A DNA stretch of 20,621 nucleotides from contig JAZDEY010000050.1 in assembly GCA_043808325.1 (NCBI GenBank), positions 1 to 20,621 on the forward strand, in the 5' to 3' direction. The DNA comes from JAZDEY01 sp043808325 [NCBI: Candidatus Eiseniibacteriota bacterium]. GTDB taxonomy: Bacteria > Arandabacterota > Arandabacteria > Arandabacterales. The notes under the pieces are model-generated. The model was not told the DNA's origin and made no database searches. It worked only from the letters and a program-made list of their open reading frames with translations. This document shows positions 6,592 to 14,489 of this stretch, in pieces (position 1 is the first letter of the stretch; each line of letters starts with the position of its first letter). The position numbers and the translations under genes were made by a program.

Positions 6592-7305
6592 ATGGCACGT
6601 CTTGCAGTTAATGTCGATCACGTGGCCACGGTGAGACAGGCGCGGGGCATTGCCATCCCCGACCCAGTGGAGGCGGCCGTGCTTGCCGAGTTAGCCGGCG
6701 CCCACGGGATCGTGGTGCACCTGAGGGAAGACCGCAGACACGTCCAGGAGCGTGATGTCAGGATTCTGCGGGACGTCGTCAAGACCAAACTCAATCTGGA
6801 GATGGCGGCTGCTCCCGAGATCGTGGAGATCGCGAAGACCATAAGGCCGGACGTTGCCACGCTGGTACCCGAGAAGAGACAGGAGCTCACGACCGAGGGC
6901 GGGCTTGATGTCAAGGGCAACCTCAGCCAGATCGAGCGGGTCACCAGGGAGCTCCGGGACCGGGGCATCCACGTGAGCGTTTTTGTCGATCCCGATGTGA
7001 CCCAGATAAAAGCCGCGATCGATGCCGGCGTAAACATCGTCGAGCTTCATACCGGCAGTTATGCCGATGCCAAGGACGAGGTCTCGCGGAGCGTCGAGAT
7101 TGAGAAGATCGCGAAAGCCGCCGCTTTTGCCTCGAAGGGTGGACTCCGCGTTAGTGCGGGCCATGGCTTCAACTATATCAATGTGAAACCTATCAGCAGG
7201 ATAAGCGAAATCGAAGAGATGTCGATCGGACACAGTGTGGTCGCGCGGGCAATAATGGTGGGGATGATGGCCGCCGTCCGGGAGATGCTCGCGCTGATTG
7301 AATAG
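6592..7305 (+). CDS. pdxJ: Pyridoxine 5'-phosphate synthase PdxJ
   Basis: PdxJ condenses 1-deoxy-D-xylulose 5-phosphate with 3-amino-2-oxopropyl phosphate to form pyridoxine 5'-phosphate, the last ring-forming step of the DXP-dependent vitamin B6 pathway. The 237-aa length is typical for this TIM-barrel enzyme. Family blocks are all intact: VNVDHVATVRQARG at the N-terminus, HLREDRRH, NLEMA, VPEKRQELTTEGGLDV, IVELHTGSYAD, SAGHGFNY and the phosphate-site SIGHSVVARA. The ATG has GAGGAGGT upstream at a suitable distance. It lies right after the composite repeat region and 79 bp before the chosen start of the PHP-domain gene. No other B6 gene is present in the window. Confidence 0.97.
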   Translation: MARLAVNVDHVATVRQARGIAIPDPVEAAVLAELAGAHGIVVHLREDRRHVQERDVRILRDVVKTKLNLEMAAAPEIVEIAKTIRPDVATLVPEKRQELTTEGGLDVKGNLSQIERVTRELRDRGIHVSVFVDPDVTQIKAAIDAGVNIVELHTGSYADAKDEVSRSVEIEKIAKAAAFASKGGLRVSAGHGFNYINVKPISRISEIEEMSIGHSVVARAIMVGMMAAVREMLALIE

Positions 7306-7384
7306 CATAAGACCGACACCAGGGCAGTGCATCGTGACCCAACCTTTAGCCAGGAATCAATCTCAGCCGACCATCAGAGGGTCC

Positions 7385-9739
7385 ATGGTGCTGGGCGTCG
7401 CGCTTGGAGCGATTCTCGGCTGCTTGCTATCACCGCTGGGTACGGCCGCCGCGCGAGGGGCCGGCGAAGTCCTTTCCGTTACCACGCCAGGGGAGCCCCT
7501 TATGCTGCACGATCGATCCGGGGGTTGGGCCGAGTCTCCCTCACTTTCGATCGTGGGACGCTCCGTCTATGTAGCGTATGAGGCGGCCGATGGGCCGAAG
7601 AGCCACATCTATCTCGCAAGGCTGCCGAGGGCCGGCAGAAAAAAGGACGTCGAGAAACTTCGGATCGATGACGGCGGTGGGATCGAGACCTTGCCTTCGC
7701 TTGCCCCGTCCGGCGAGGCCACCGGCAGTACCGAGGGACTCTGGGTTGCCTGGAGTTCGTATAGAGACGGCAAGTGGGCGATAAGAGCGGTTCTGGTAAA
7801 CGGCATGAAAGCTTCTTCAGAGATCCTAGTCTCTAAGCCCGACCGCCTTCAGGGCCAGGTAAGAGTTGCGTCCGGGCACGGGATCGCCTGCTTCGTGTGG
7901 ACCGTATGGGATGGGCGAAACTACAGGGTCGTGGCACGCACCTACGACGGGCAATTCGGCAAACCTCTCGAAGTATACAGCGGAGCCGACCCCGTGGGCC
8001 GACCGGACGTCCATATCGTGGGGCGGGATCACTTTGTATTTGCCTGGGACGAATATCTCCAGGGAGGATTCGCGATCCAGCTGAGGGAGATGATCGCGGG
8101 CAAGCTTCGGGGCGCCCAGACACTTGCTCCCACCGAGCGGGCGGACAATTGGGAACCCCGCATCGCCGGGGCTGCCGGGAATCTGCTGGTATCCTGGCAC
8201 ACAGTCCCGGCGGATAGCACGCGCTGTGAACCAGCGTTCGCCAAGCCGGGCGTGGTGTTGCCGGGCCCCGGGATCGGATGGGCCGGTCGCGACGAGACCT
8301 GGCGCGTGCGATGTTTGAGCGATACCGCCGGGAATACCTGGCTCGCCTGGGCCACACGGTCGATGTATCGCAGCACCAAGCTCTTCCTGAAGCGGATCGG
8401 CCCCGAGGGAGTCGGCCGCACGGTGAGCGTCGATTTCCCCATGAAACGGAACTTCATGAACACTTTTGACTGCCGCCTCAATGGCGATCTCTTTGTAGCC
8501 TGGGATTTTTCGGGAGCGATATATCTTGCCGAGGTCAAGCTTCCCGAGCTATCCCTTGAGGCGCCTGAGTCACCCGGGGAGCCCGGGTCACCCGAGCCGC
8601 CGGGCGAGGCAAGCTCTCCGGGCGGTGAAGCATCCGACTGGTCGGCTGATTCTGAGGACATCGCTATCGAAGGCGCGCCGGGGCGAGCCGGTCGCCTTAC
8701 GCGAAGCGGCGAAGCCTATGCCATGCTCTATGAGGGCGACTCTCTGCACGTCTATTTCGGAGATTGCCATAATCACACGTCTTTCTCCGACGGGAGGGCT
8801 TATCCCGATATCTCACTCGCGATCGCCCGGGACAGACGAGAACTTGATTTTGCGGCGATCACCGATCACGATGTGACTCTGACCCCGGGTGAATTCGCTT
8901 GGAGCAAGACCGTGGCCGAACTCATGAGCGGCGGCACCGGGTTTGCGTGTCTCCACGGTTTCGAGGCCAGCAAAGGCTGGGCAAAGGATGATTTCGGGCA
9001 CTGGACCGTGCTCTTTCCGGGCGGCGGTGAGGTCTTCCCTTTCGAACCGGGCATGACTCCGCCCGATCTTTATAGATTCGCCGGTCGATATGAGGCCCTC
9101 ACGATCCCTCATCACGTCGCCAAACGCTTTGCTCCCCACGATTGGGACTACTTCGATCCCGCGGCCGAGCCGGTGGTGGAGATGTGTTCGCTCCACGGGA
9201 TCTTCGAGAGCCTGCGCGGCAATGAGGGTAGGCCCGACATGCTGGAGGGAAAATTCGTCGAGGACGGGCTCGCCCGAGGCTATGTCTTCGGCTTCATCGG
9301 GGGCAGCGACTCGCACAATTGCTTTGAGGCGGCAAGGACCGATCAGGGGCTTGCCGGAGTCTACGCCGAGAGCCTCACCCCCGAGGCTATCTTTGAAGCC
9401 GTGCGAAAACGGAGAACCTTCGCGCTCACCGGGGGCGGCGTGATTCTCGATTTTCGGTGTAATGGAAGGCTGATGGGAGAGGAACTAAAGGTCGCCGGTG
9501 GATCGCACCCCGGAGCGCTGACCTTCACGGGTCACGCATGCTCGCCGGATTCCATAATCTCGCTTCAGATAATGAGCAACAGGCAGGCGGTCTACGAGAG
9601 CCGGACCAGCGGCCCCGAGGTCGAGATAACTTGGGAGGCGCCGGCCCCGGATTCCCAGGCCTATTACTACCTGAAAGCTGCCACCTCTAAGGGCGATTTC
9701 GCCTGGTCAAGCCCAATCTGGATAGTCCCGCAGCGATAA
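7385..9739 (+). CDS. Exported PHP-domain metal-dependent phosphoesterase-like protein with N-terminal beta domain
   Basis: After a signal peptide (MVLGVALGAILG, likely cleaved after the TAAA region) come about 350 residues of repeated short beta segments (for example SVYVAYEAADG, LWVAWSSYRDG). These suggest a beta-propeller-like domain. A Pro/Gly/Ser/Glu linker is encoded near 8550-8640. The PHP domain follows, roughly 8750-9450, with metal-ligand motifs DCHNHTSFSDG, ITDHD, PHHVAK and GGSDSH. PHP proteins are two- or three-metal hydrolases acting on phosphoester or related bonds. The arrangement recalls secreted DUF3604-like proteins, and the substrate is unknown. A short C-terminal beta domain closes the protein. 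ATG 7385 has GAGGG 4 nt upstream; GTG 7334 and TTG 7298 are in-frame alternatives. Its 3' end overlaps the convergent glycosyltransferase gene by 53 bp. Confidence 0.85.
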   Translation: MVLGVALGAILGCLLSPLGTAAARGAGEVLSVTTPGEPLMLHDRSGGWAESPSLSIVGRSVYVAYEAADGPKSHIYLARLPRAGRKKDVEKLRIDDGGGIETLPSLAPSGEATGSTEGLWVAWSSYRDGKWAIRAVLVNGMKASSEILVSKPDRLQGQVRVASGHGIACFVWTVWDGRNYRVVARTYDGQFGKPLEVYSGADPVGRPDVHIVGRDHFVFAWDEYLQGGFAIQLREMIAGKLRGAQTLAPTERADNWEPRIAGAAGNLLVSWHTVPADSTRCEPAFAKPGVVLPGPGIGWAGRDETWRVRCLSDTAGNTWLAWATRSMYRSTKLFLKRIGPEGVGRTVSVDFPMKRNFMNTFDCRLNGDLFVAWDFSGAIYLAEVKLPELSLEAPESPGEPGSPEPPGEASSPGGEASDWSADSEDIAIEGAPGRAGRLTRSGEAYAMLYEGDSLHVYFGDCHNHTSFSDGRAYPDISLAIARDRRELDFAAITDHDVTLTPGEFAWSKTVAELMSGGTGFACLHGFEASKGWAKDDFGHWTVLFPGGGEVFPFEPGMTPPDLYRFAGRYEALTIPHHVAKRFAPHDWDYFDPAAEPVVEMCSLHGIFESLRGNEGRPDMLEGKFVEDGLARGYVFGFIGGSDSHNCFEAARTDQGLAGVYAESLTPEAIFEAVRKRRTFALTGGGVILDFRCNGRLMGEELKVAGGSHPGALTFTGHACSPDSIISLQIMSNRQAVYESRTSGPEVEITWEAPAPDSQAYYYLKAATSKGDFAWSSPIWIVPQR

Positions 9740-10955
9740 GAGCCCCCGCCCAGATTGCAAGCACTGCGTTCATGGGAAGCAGAAAGCGCGGTCTTGCCAG
9801 TGTCGCGGCATGGAGCAGGATGAAGTAAGCGACGGTGAGGATCACAAGATTCCTTCTTGACCGGTCGCGCTCGAGGAGTGCCAGCCCTAGGATGCCGCCT
9901 GCGGTAATCACCCAGAAAACCACGGGCGCCAGTATCTTCACCGTCCCTCTCAGGGCAGGATTCTCACGCGCAGATCCTCCCTTGAATATGGTCGAGAGAC
10001 TGTAGACATCCGGCTGACCCCTGGGGTCGAAAAGCTTAGGAATCACGATTGCCATGCGTTTGAGGTGGAAGGCCGGGTCTTGCCGCAAGTACTCAAGCCA
10101 TCTCGCATAGCCCTGCTTCTGTCTCTCTGCCTGGCTGCCCCACGAGGTCCACTCCTCGGTTGCATCTCTCACCTGCTTGCCCGAGGTCATCAGCCAGAGA
10201 TTATATGCGGATGAGTTGTCCACCAGGACGAGAGCCCGGTGCACAACGGCATTGCGCACTGTCCAGGGGGAGATCGCCGCAAGCATCGCGCCAACGAGCA
10301 CCGCGCCCGAAGCGAGATTGCGCCTGGAGAACCTCCCGGCCCGCGACTTCCTCGCGACGATCCAGACTGCCGCGGCCAGCGTGAAGAAGAGCGAGGTCGA
10401 TCTCGCGAGCGTGGCAATGCCCGCCGCGGCGCCGGCCCCGAGGAAATCCCGTACGCGCTCGGTTCTCGCGGCCCTGTCAAGGAACCAGAAGGAGGCCACA
10501 AAAAGCGGCACGTATAGGACCTCGGACACGAACCTGGTGTAGGTGAAGACGAGCATCGGATATAGTGCGACGAGGCATGCCGCCAGGAGCCCCGCCAACG
10601 CTGAGACATACCTTCTTCCCATCAGGGCTATTCCTGCTACGAGGCCGCCCCGGACGAGACTGGAGATCACGAGAGCGGGGCTAAAGCCCACGCCGAATAC
10701 CTTGAAGATGCCTGCCAGGAAAAGCGGGTAGAGCGGAGGCCGGATGATGTAGCCATCCTGGTAGGAGCCCTTCAAGATCCCCTCGGCCAGCGGATAGTAA
10801 TAGTTCTCGTCAAGAAGCAGGCTTACCGGCCGGGTATAACTCGATGCCAGTATGGAGATTGCAGCGCCCGCGGCGGCAAGGACGAGGGTCGAGGCTAGGA
10901 AGCCCCTGGAGCAAGACCGGCCGGTACTGTCGACGGCGACTGCCTGAGTGTCCAT
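9687..10955 (-). CDS. GT-C-type polyprenyl-phosphate-sugar-dependent membrane glycosyltransferase (PMT/ArnT-like)
   Basis: The 422-aa protein starts with a transmembrane helix (about residues 19-38). It is followed at once by a DE pair (Asp49-Glu50 in SLLLDENYYYPLAEG), the position of the acidic catalytic residues in PMT_2/GT39- and GT83-like enzymes. About nine more hydrophobic segments follow, with a loop containing RPPLYPLF as in ArnT-like proteins. A C-terminal region holds LARPRFLLPMNAVLAIW. Such enzymes transfer a sugar from a polyprenyl-phosphate donor at the outer face of the inner membrane, onto protein, lipid or polysaccharide; the acceptor here is unknown. The ATG at 10955 has GGAGG 3 nt upstream. 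An upstream GTG at 11021 would lie before the predicted transcription start and is rejected. It is divergent from secD and overlaps the PHP gene at its 3' end. Confidence 0.85.
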   Translation of the reverse strand: MDTQAVAVDSTGRSCSRGFLASTLVLAAAGAAISILASSYTRPVSLLLDENYYYPLAEGILKGSYQDGYIIRPPLYPLFLAGIFKVFGVGFSPALVISSLVRGGLVAGIALMGRRYVSALAGLLAACLVALYPMLVFTYTRFVSEVLYVPLFVASFWFLDRAARTERVRDFLGAGAAAGIATLARSTSLFFTLAAAVWIVARKSRAGRFSRRNLASGAVLVGAMLAAISPWTVRNAVVHRALVLVDNSSAYNLWLMTSGKQVRDATEEWTSWGSQAERQKQGYARWLEYLRQDPAFHLKRMAIVIPKLFDPRGQPDVYSLSTIFKGGSARENPALRGTVKILAPVVFWVITAGGILGLALLERDRSRRNLVILTVAYFILLHAATLARPRFLLPMNAVLAIWAGALIAAGLSRLGLTRRNRP

Positions 10956-11004
10956 TTGCCTCCGGTCCGACGCGCGGCCGAGCCGCGACCGCCGGCCTCG
11001 GGGG

Positions 11005-11034
11005 ATTTTAGCAGTTGACACGGGGGCATGTCTA
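11005..11034 (-). promoter_or_regulatory. Sigma70-type promoter for the glycosyltransferase gene
   Basis: Read on the minus strand, TAGACA (11034-11029) is followed by 18 nt and TAAAAT (11010-11005). Each hexamer differs from consensus at one position. A start site near 10998 would leave about 43 nt before ATG 10955. It interleaves with the divergent secD promoter on the other strand. Confidence 0.65.
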
Positions 11035-11043
11035 TTTTAAACT
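11015..11043 (+). promoter_or_regulatory. Near-consensus sigma70-type promoter for secD-secF
   Basis: TTGACA (11015-11020), a 17-nt spacer and TAAACT (11038-11043) form a strong promoter. Transcription would begin near 11050, giving a leader of about 87 nt before the secD ATG. The leader contains a short GC-rich hairpin around 11074-11087. The promoter shares DNA with the opposing glycosyltransferase promoter, so the two may interfere with each other. Confidence 0.75.
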
Positions 11044-11136
11044 ACGTGGTGATAACACCGAGCTTGAAAATCGGCCGCCCCGGCGGCTTAAGTGTTTAAT
11101 CGACGCCTGTAAGGAGCTTGGGGGGAAGGTTTTGCC

Positions 11137-12798
11137 ATGGACAGATCCTTGAAAGTTCGAATCGTCATAGTTGGTGTGGTGCTTCTAGTCTCGCTGTACT
11201 TCGCCTGGCCCACCCTGCGGCTCGCTGCGCTTTCCGGAGAGCAGAAGGCCGCCATGGATCCGGCCAAGCTCAACGCCCTCAAGGACAAATCTATAAAACT
11301 TGGGCTTGATCTTCAGGGCGGCATGTATTTGGTGCTCGAGGTTGATAAGACCAAGCTTGAGGGAGCAGATCTCAAGAATGTGATCGGCAGGGCCGAGGCG
11401 ATCATTCGGAACCGGGTGGACAAGTTCGGTGTGGCCGAGCCCGTGATTCACTCCGAAGGCGATGACAGGATCGTCGTGCAACTTGCGGGCTTGACCGATG
11501 CCACTCGCGCCAAGGAGTTGGTGGGGCAGATGGCGCTGCTTGAGTTCAAACTGGTCAGAGAGGGCGATGAGTTCAGACGATTGCTGACCACCCTGGATGA
11601 GTCCCTTAAGGACGAGATAGGGACCATCACCGGCCCCAAGACCGCCGAGGATCTTGACCAGGAGATCCAGCGGGTAGCAGCGGAGACCGATACTACGGGC
11701 TTGAGAGAGGAGCTCGCGGCCCAGGGGGATGGGGGCAAGACCCTGCTCTCGATGGTCAACCTCACCCGATATGGAACGCACGAAGATGCCATGGTCGACG
11801 CTCAGGACATTGACACAGTCAAACAGATTTTCTCTCTGGCCAGCGGCAAGCGCCTGATCCCACCCGATGTGCAGATCGTCTGGGACCGAACGGTTGAAAC
11901 CGGCCAGCAGAACAAGTTCCAGCGGGTCTATCTCGTCAACCGCAAGGCATCCCTTACGGGCAAGTACATCACCACCGCCAGGGTCGTGCTTGGTGGGAGC
12001 TCTTCGCACCCGGGCGCTCCGTCGGTGTCCCTTGATTTCAGCAGGATCGGCAGATCGATCTTCTCTAAAGTGACCGGAGAGAACGTCAATCGTAGACTTG
12101 CCATCATCCTGGATGACAACGTCCATTCCGCCCCGAACATACAGGAAAAGATAAGGGCCAGCGAGGGCGCGTCCATATCGGGCAGCTTCACCACCGATCA
12201 GGCCAGGGATCTGGCGATAGTGCTCGAGGCCGGCGCCCTTCCGGCTCCGCTTCAGGTAGCTGAGGAGCGAACCGTGGGACCTTCGCTGGGTCAGGACTCT
12301 ATCCGCAACGGAGTACGCTCCGCGATTGTGGGTGGTTCGGCGGTGTTGCTTTTCATGGCGATCTACTACGGCCTGTCGGGTATCATTGCCGACCTGGCGG
12401 TTTTCTTGAACATCATAATACTTATTGCCGCGATGGCGGGCCTGCGCGGGACGCTTACCCTGCCCGGCATTGCGGGCATAATTCTGACCATAGGCATGGC
12501 GGTCGATGCCAACGTGCTGATTTACGAGCGCATACGGGAGGAACTCCGGATAGGCAAGACCGTACGCCGGGCGATAAAGGATGGCTACACGCGGGCCTTC
12601 ACCACGATTCTCGATTCCAACCTGACGACCATCATTGCCGCCGTGGTGCTTTACCAGTTCGGAACCGGTCCGGTCAAGGGTTTCGCCATCACCTTAGCGA
12701 TAGGTCTTATGGCCAGTATGTTCACCGCGATAGTTGTAACAAGGGTGATATTCGATCTGTGGACCGGCCTAAGAACCGTAACCAAGCTTAGCATTTAG
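11137..12798 (+). CDS. secD: Protein translocase subunit SecD
   Basis: SecD works with SecF on the SecYEG channel, using the proton gradient to help pull preproteins across the inner membrane. TM1 spans about residues 9-27. The family signature GLDLQGGMYLVLEVD begins at residue 56. A large periplasmic part (P1 region) follows, with GRAEAIIRNRVDKFGV and later LAIILDDNVHSAPNI and SGSFTTDQARDLAIVL. Five C-terminal helices (about 385-545) include the GMAVDANVLIYERIREE motif, whose Asp is important for proton-driven action. At 553 aa it is of normal size. A purine-rich GGGGGAAGG precedes the ATG. secF follows after 10 bp, the usual operon order. Confidence 0.97.
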   Translation: MDRSLKVRIVIVGVVLLVSLYFAWPTLRLAALSGEQKAAMDPAKLNALKDKSIKLGLDLQGGMYLVLEVDKTKLEGADLKNVIGRAEAIIRNRVDKFGVAEPVIHSEGDDRIVVQLAGLTDATRAKELVGQMALLEFKLVREGDEFRRLLTTLDESLKDEIGTITGPKTAEDLDQEIQRVAAETDTTGLREELAAQGDGGKTLLSMVNLTRYGTHEDAMVDAQDIDTVKQIFSLASGKRLIPPDVQIVWDRTVETGQQNKFQRVYLVNRKASLTGKYITTARVVLGGSSSHPGAPSVSLDFSRIGRSIFSKVTGENVNRRLAIILDDNVHSAPNIQEKIRASEGASISGSFTTDQARDLAIVLEAGALPAPLQVAEERTVGPSLGQDSIRNGVRSAIVGGSAVLLFMAIYYGLSGIIADLAVFLNIIILIAAMAGLRGTLTLPGIAGIILTIGMAVDANVLIYERIREELRIGKTVRRAIKDGYTRAFTTILDSNLTTIIAAVVLYQFGTGPVKGFAITLAIGLMASMFTAIVVTRVIFDLWTGLRTVTKLSI

Positions 12799-12808
12799 AG
12801 AGGGCGCC

Positions 12809-13705
12809 ATGCGATTTTTCCATGAAACCAATTTCGATTTTGTCGGCTGGAGAAGAAAGGCCTTCCTGATATCGGGAGTACTGATTCTGGTGAGCGTGAT
12901 CTCGCTGGTGGTCAAGGGAGGGCCGGCCCTGAGCGTGGATTTCAGGGGTGGAGTAGTCATTGAGCTCAAGTTCCGGGACCCCATCAGTACGGAGGCCATA
13001 CGATCGGCGCTCGATCGTGCCGGCTATGGCAAGTCCGAGATCTTGAACCTCGGGACACCCACGGAATTCCTGATAAATGCCGAGGCTGCGGTCGACAAAG
13101 ATGTTACCTCTATCATCAAGTCCTCCATAAGCCAGGCCGTCCCCGATAATCCCTACGAGATTTTGCGTGAGGAAATGGTCGGGCCGAAGGTCGGCAAGGA
13201 GCTGGCGAGAAAAGCCATCTGGGCGACCCTGTTTTCGCTCGGCGCCATGCTGGTCTACATAGCCTGGAGGTTCGAATTCAGATTCGGGGTGGGCGCCATC
13301 GCGTCTCTGGTTCACGACGCTGTGACCGTGATCGGTCTCTTTTCGATCTTGAACAAGGAGATATCGATGGCGGTGATTGCGGCGATCCTTACGCTTATCG
13401 GTTACTCCGTGAACGACACCATCGTTGTCTTTGACAGGATAAGAGAGGATCTCAAGAAGTACCACCGGGATCCGCTCGAGATAGTGATCAACAGGGCGAT
13501 CAACGAGACCCTGAGCCGGACGGTAATTACCGCCCTCACGGTTTTCATCGTGGTCGTCTTTCTGTACATCATGGGTGGAGAGGTCCTGAGGGACTTCTCA
13601 TTTGCGATGCTTTACGGCGTCGTGACCGGATGCTATTCTTCGGTTTTTGTTGCAGCTCCAATCCTTGTCGAATGGAACCTCAGATCCCCGATGCGCCGAC
13701 GCTAG
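12809..13705 (+). CDS. secF: Protein translocase subunit SecF
   Basis: SecF pairs with SecD in the inner membrane as an RND-like accessory of the Sec translocon. TM1 lies at about residues 17-36, followed by the signature VDFRGGVVIELKF from residue 43. A short periplasmic domain is followed by five helices that include SLVHDAVTVIG and the conserved LTLIGYSVNDTIVVFDRIRE. The C-terminus contains FAMLYGVVTGCYSSVFVAAPIL, typical of SecF. At 298 aa it is of normal length. It starts 10 bp after secD with AGAGAGGG upstream and is certainly co-transcribed with it. No terminator was visible in the 184 bp that follow. Confidence 0.97.
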   Translation: MRFFHETNFDFVGWRRKAFLISGVLILVSVISLVVKGGPALSVDFRGGVVIELKFRDPISTEAIRSALDRAGYGKSEILNLGTPTEFLINAEAAVDKDVTSIIKSSISQAVPDNPYEILREEMVGPKVGKELARKAIWATLFSLGAMLVYIAWRFEFRFGVGAIASLVHDAVTVIGLFSILNKEISMAVIAAILTLIGYSVNDTIVVFDRIREDLKKYHRDPLEIVINRAINETLSRTVITALTVFIVVVFLYIMGGEVLRDFSFAMLYGVVTGCYSSVFVAAPILVEWNLRSPMRRR

Positions 13706-13730
13706 TCCCGTAAGAGGGCCGAGCGTCAGG

Positions 13731-13745
13731 TGTATACGAAAGGGG
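13731..13745. repeat. 15-bp motif shared with 20500-20514, copy 1
   Basis: TGTATACGAAAGGGG here matches TGTATTCGAAAGGGG at 20500-20514 in 14 of 15 bases. Both lie in short intergenic gaps next to exported-protein genes. It could be a regulator site or a fragment of a dispersed repeat; chance similarity cannot be excluded. Confidence 0.4.
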
Positions 13746-13889
13746 ACATGGCTACATTTCAATTAAGACACTCCCTGTTTTAGGACGATCTATGCTAGTG
13801 TATACTGGTGGGAGATCCAGGTTTTGAGCCAACTTCGGAGGACGGAATTGGATAGATCGGCTGGCACGCCCATTGCTTATTGCCGAAGC

Positions 13890-14459
13890 ATGGACCCTAT
13901 AGCTCGTGTCGGCGCGGTCTTCCTTCTTGTGGGGTTGGTGTGGGTCTCGGGTGTTTTGGCGGATGAGGGAAATCGCCGAGGGCATTCTCAGCAGCAGACC
14001 AAGACAAAACAAACCGTGGGAGTCGGAACCCAAGAAGGTCTGCAGCAAGGGGACTCAGAGGTGCGCGAGGGGTCTCCTGTGACCGGGGTAGCTTCGCTTG
14101 CTGTGTTCAGGGAGGTTGAGGCGGGTTGGCGAGCCGGCACTCCGAAGCCATTTGAGAAGTACTTCGGCAAGGGAAAGGTGCGGTTGGATTTTGGGGAGGG
14201 GGGACCGCGCGGCGGGCTTTTTGCAAGGAGCCAGGCTTACTATCTCATCACGGATTATCTCAAGGGTACGCAGACGCTTGACATCGGCTTCACCAGAGTT
14301 TCGGACGGCACCAAGAGCGGAACCAAACCCTACGCGCTCTTGGAACGCGGTTACCGCGACAAGAATGGGATATCCAGAAGAGAGGTAGTCTTCATTTCGC
14401 TCTCGCTTGAAGACGGTCTATGGGTGATAACTGAACTGAGAGCGATACCCGCCAAGTAG
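13890..14459 (+). CDS. Exported DUF4783-like protein (NTF2-like fold predicted)
   Basis: From ATG 13890 a clear signal peptide (IARVGAVFLLVGLVWVSG) ends near Ala24, followed by a Gln/Gly-rich spacer. The mature domain has the order seen in DUF4783 proteins. A helix (SLAVFREVEAGWRAG) leads to KPFEKYFGKGKVRLDF, then LFARSQAYYLITDYL, and paired strands ending VFISLSLEDGLWVITELRAI. Such domains adopt an NTF2-like fold; their function is not known. A TTG at 13824 would add 22 residues and has GGGAG upstream. However, a TATACT at 13801-13806, if a real -10, would start transcription too close to it, so the ATG is preferred. The ATG itself has a poor SD. It lies between secF and the large kinase on the same strand. 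Confidence 0.75.
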   Translation: MDPIARVGAVFLLVGLVWVSGVLADEGNRRGHSQQQTKTKQTVGVGTQEGLQQGDSEVREGSPVTGVASLAVFREVEAGWRAGTPKPFEKYFGKGKVRLDFGEGGPRGGLFARSQAYYLITDYLKGTQTLDIGFTRVSDGTKSGTKPYALLERGYRDKNGISRREVVFISLSLEDGLWVITELRAIPAK

Positions 14460-14489
14460 CCACGCCCCCCGGATCGAGCACAGGGGATA

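Noticed and set aside
6691-7332. Minus-strand ORF opposite pdxJ
   Set aside because: It is a shadow of the unmistakable PdxJ frame.
11074-11087. Attenuator or riboswitch in the secD leader
   Set aside because: Only one short GC-rich hairpin with a tiny loop was visible, with no T-run and no known aptamer pattern.
13778-13806. Sigma70 promoter for the DUF4783-like gene using TATACT at 13801-13806
   Set aside because: The -10 is good, but the hexamer 17 nt upstream (TTTTAG) is poor and no extended -10 is present, so it is not listed as a feature.
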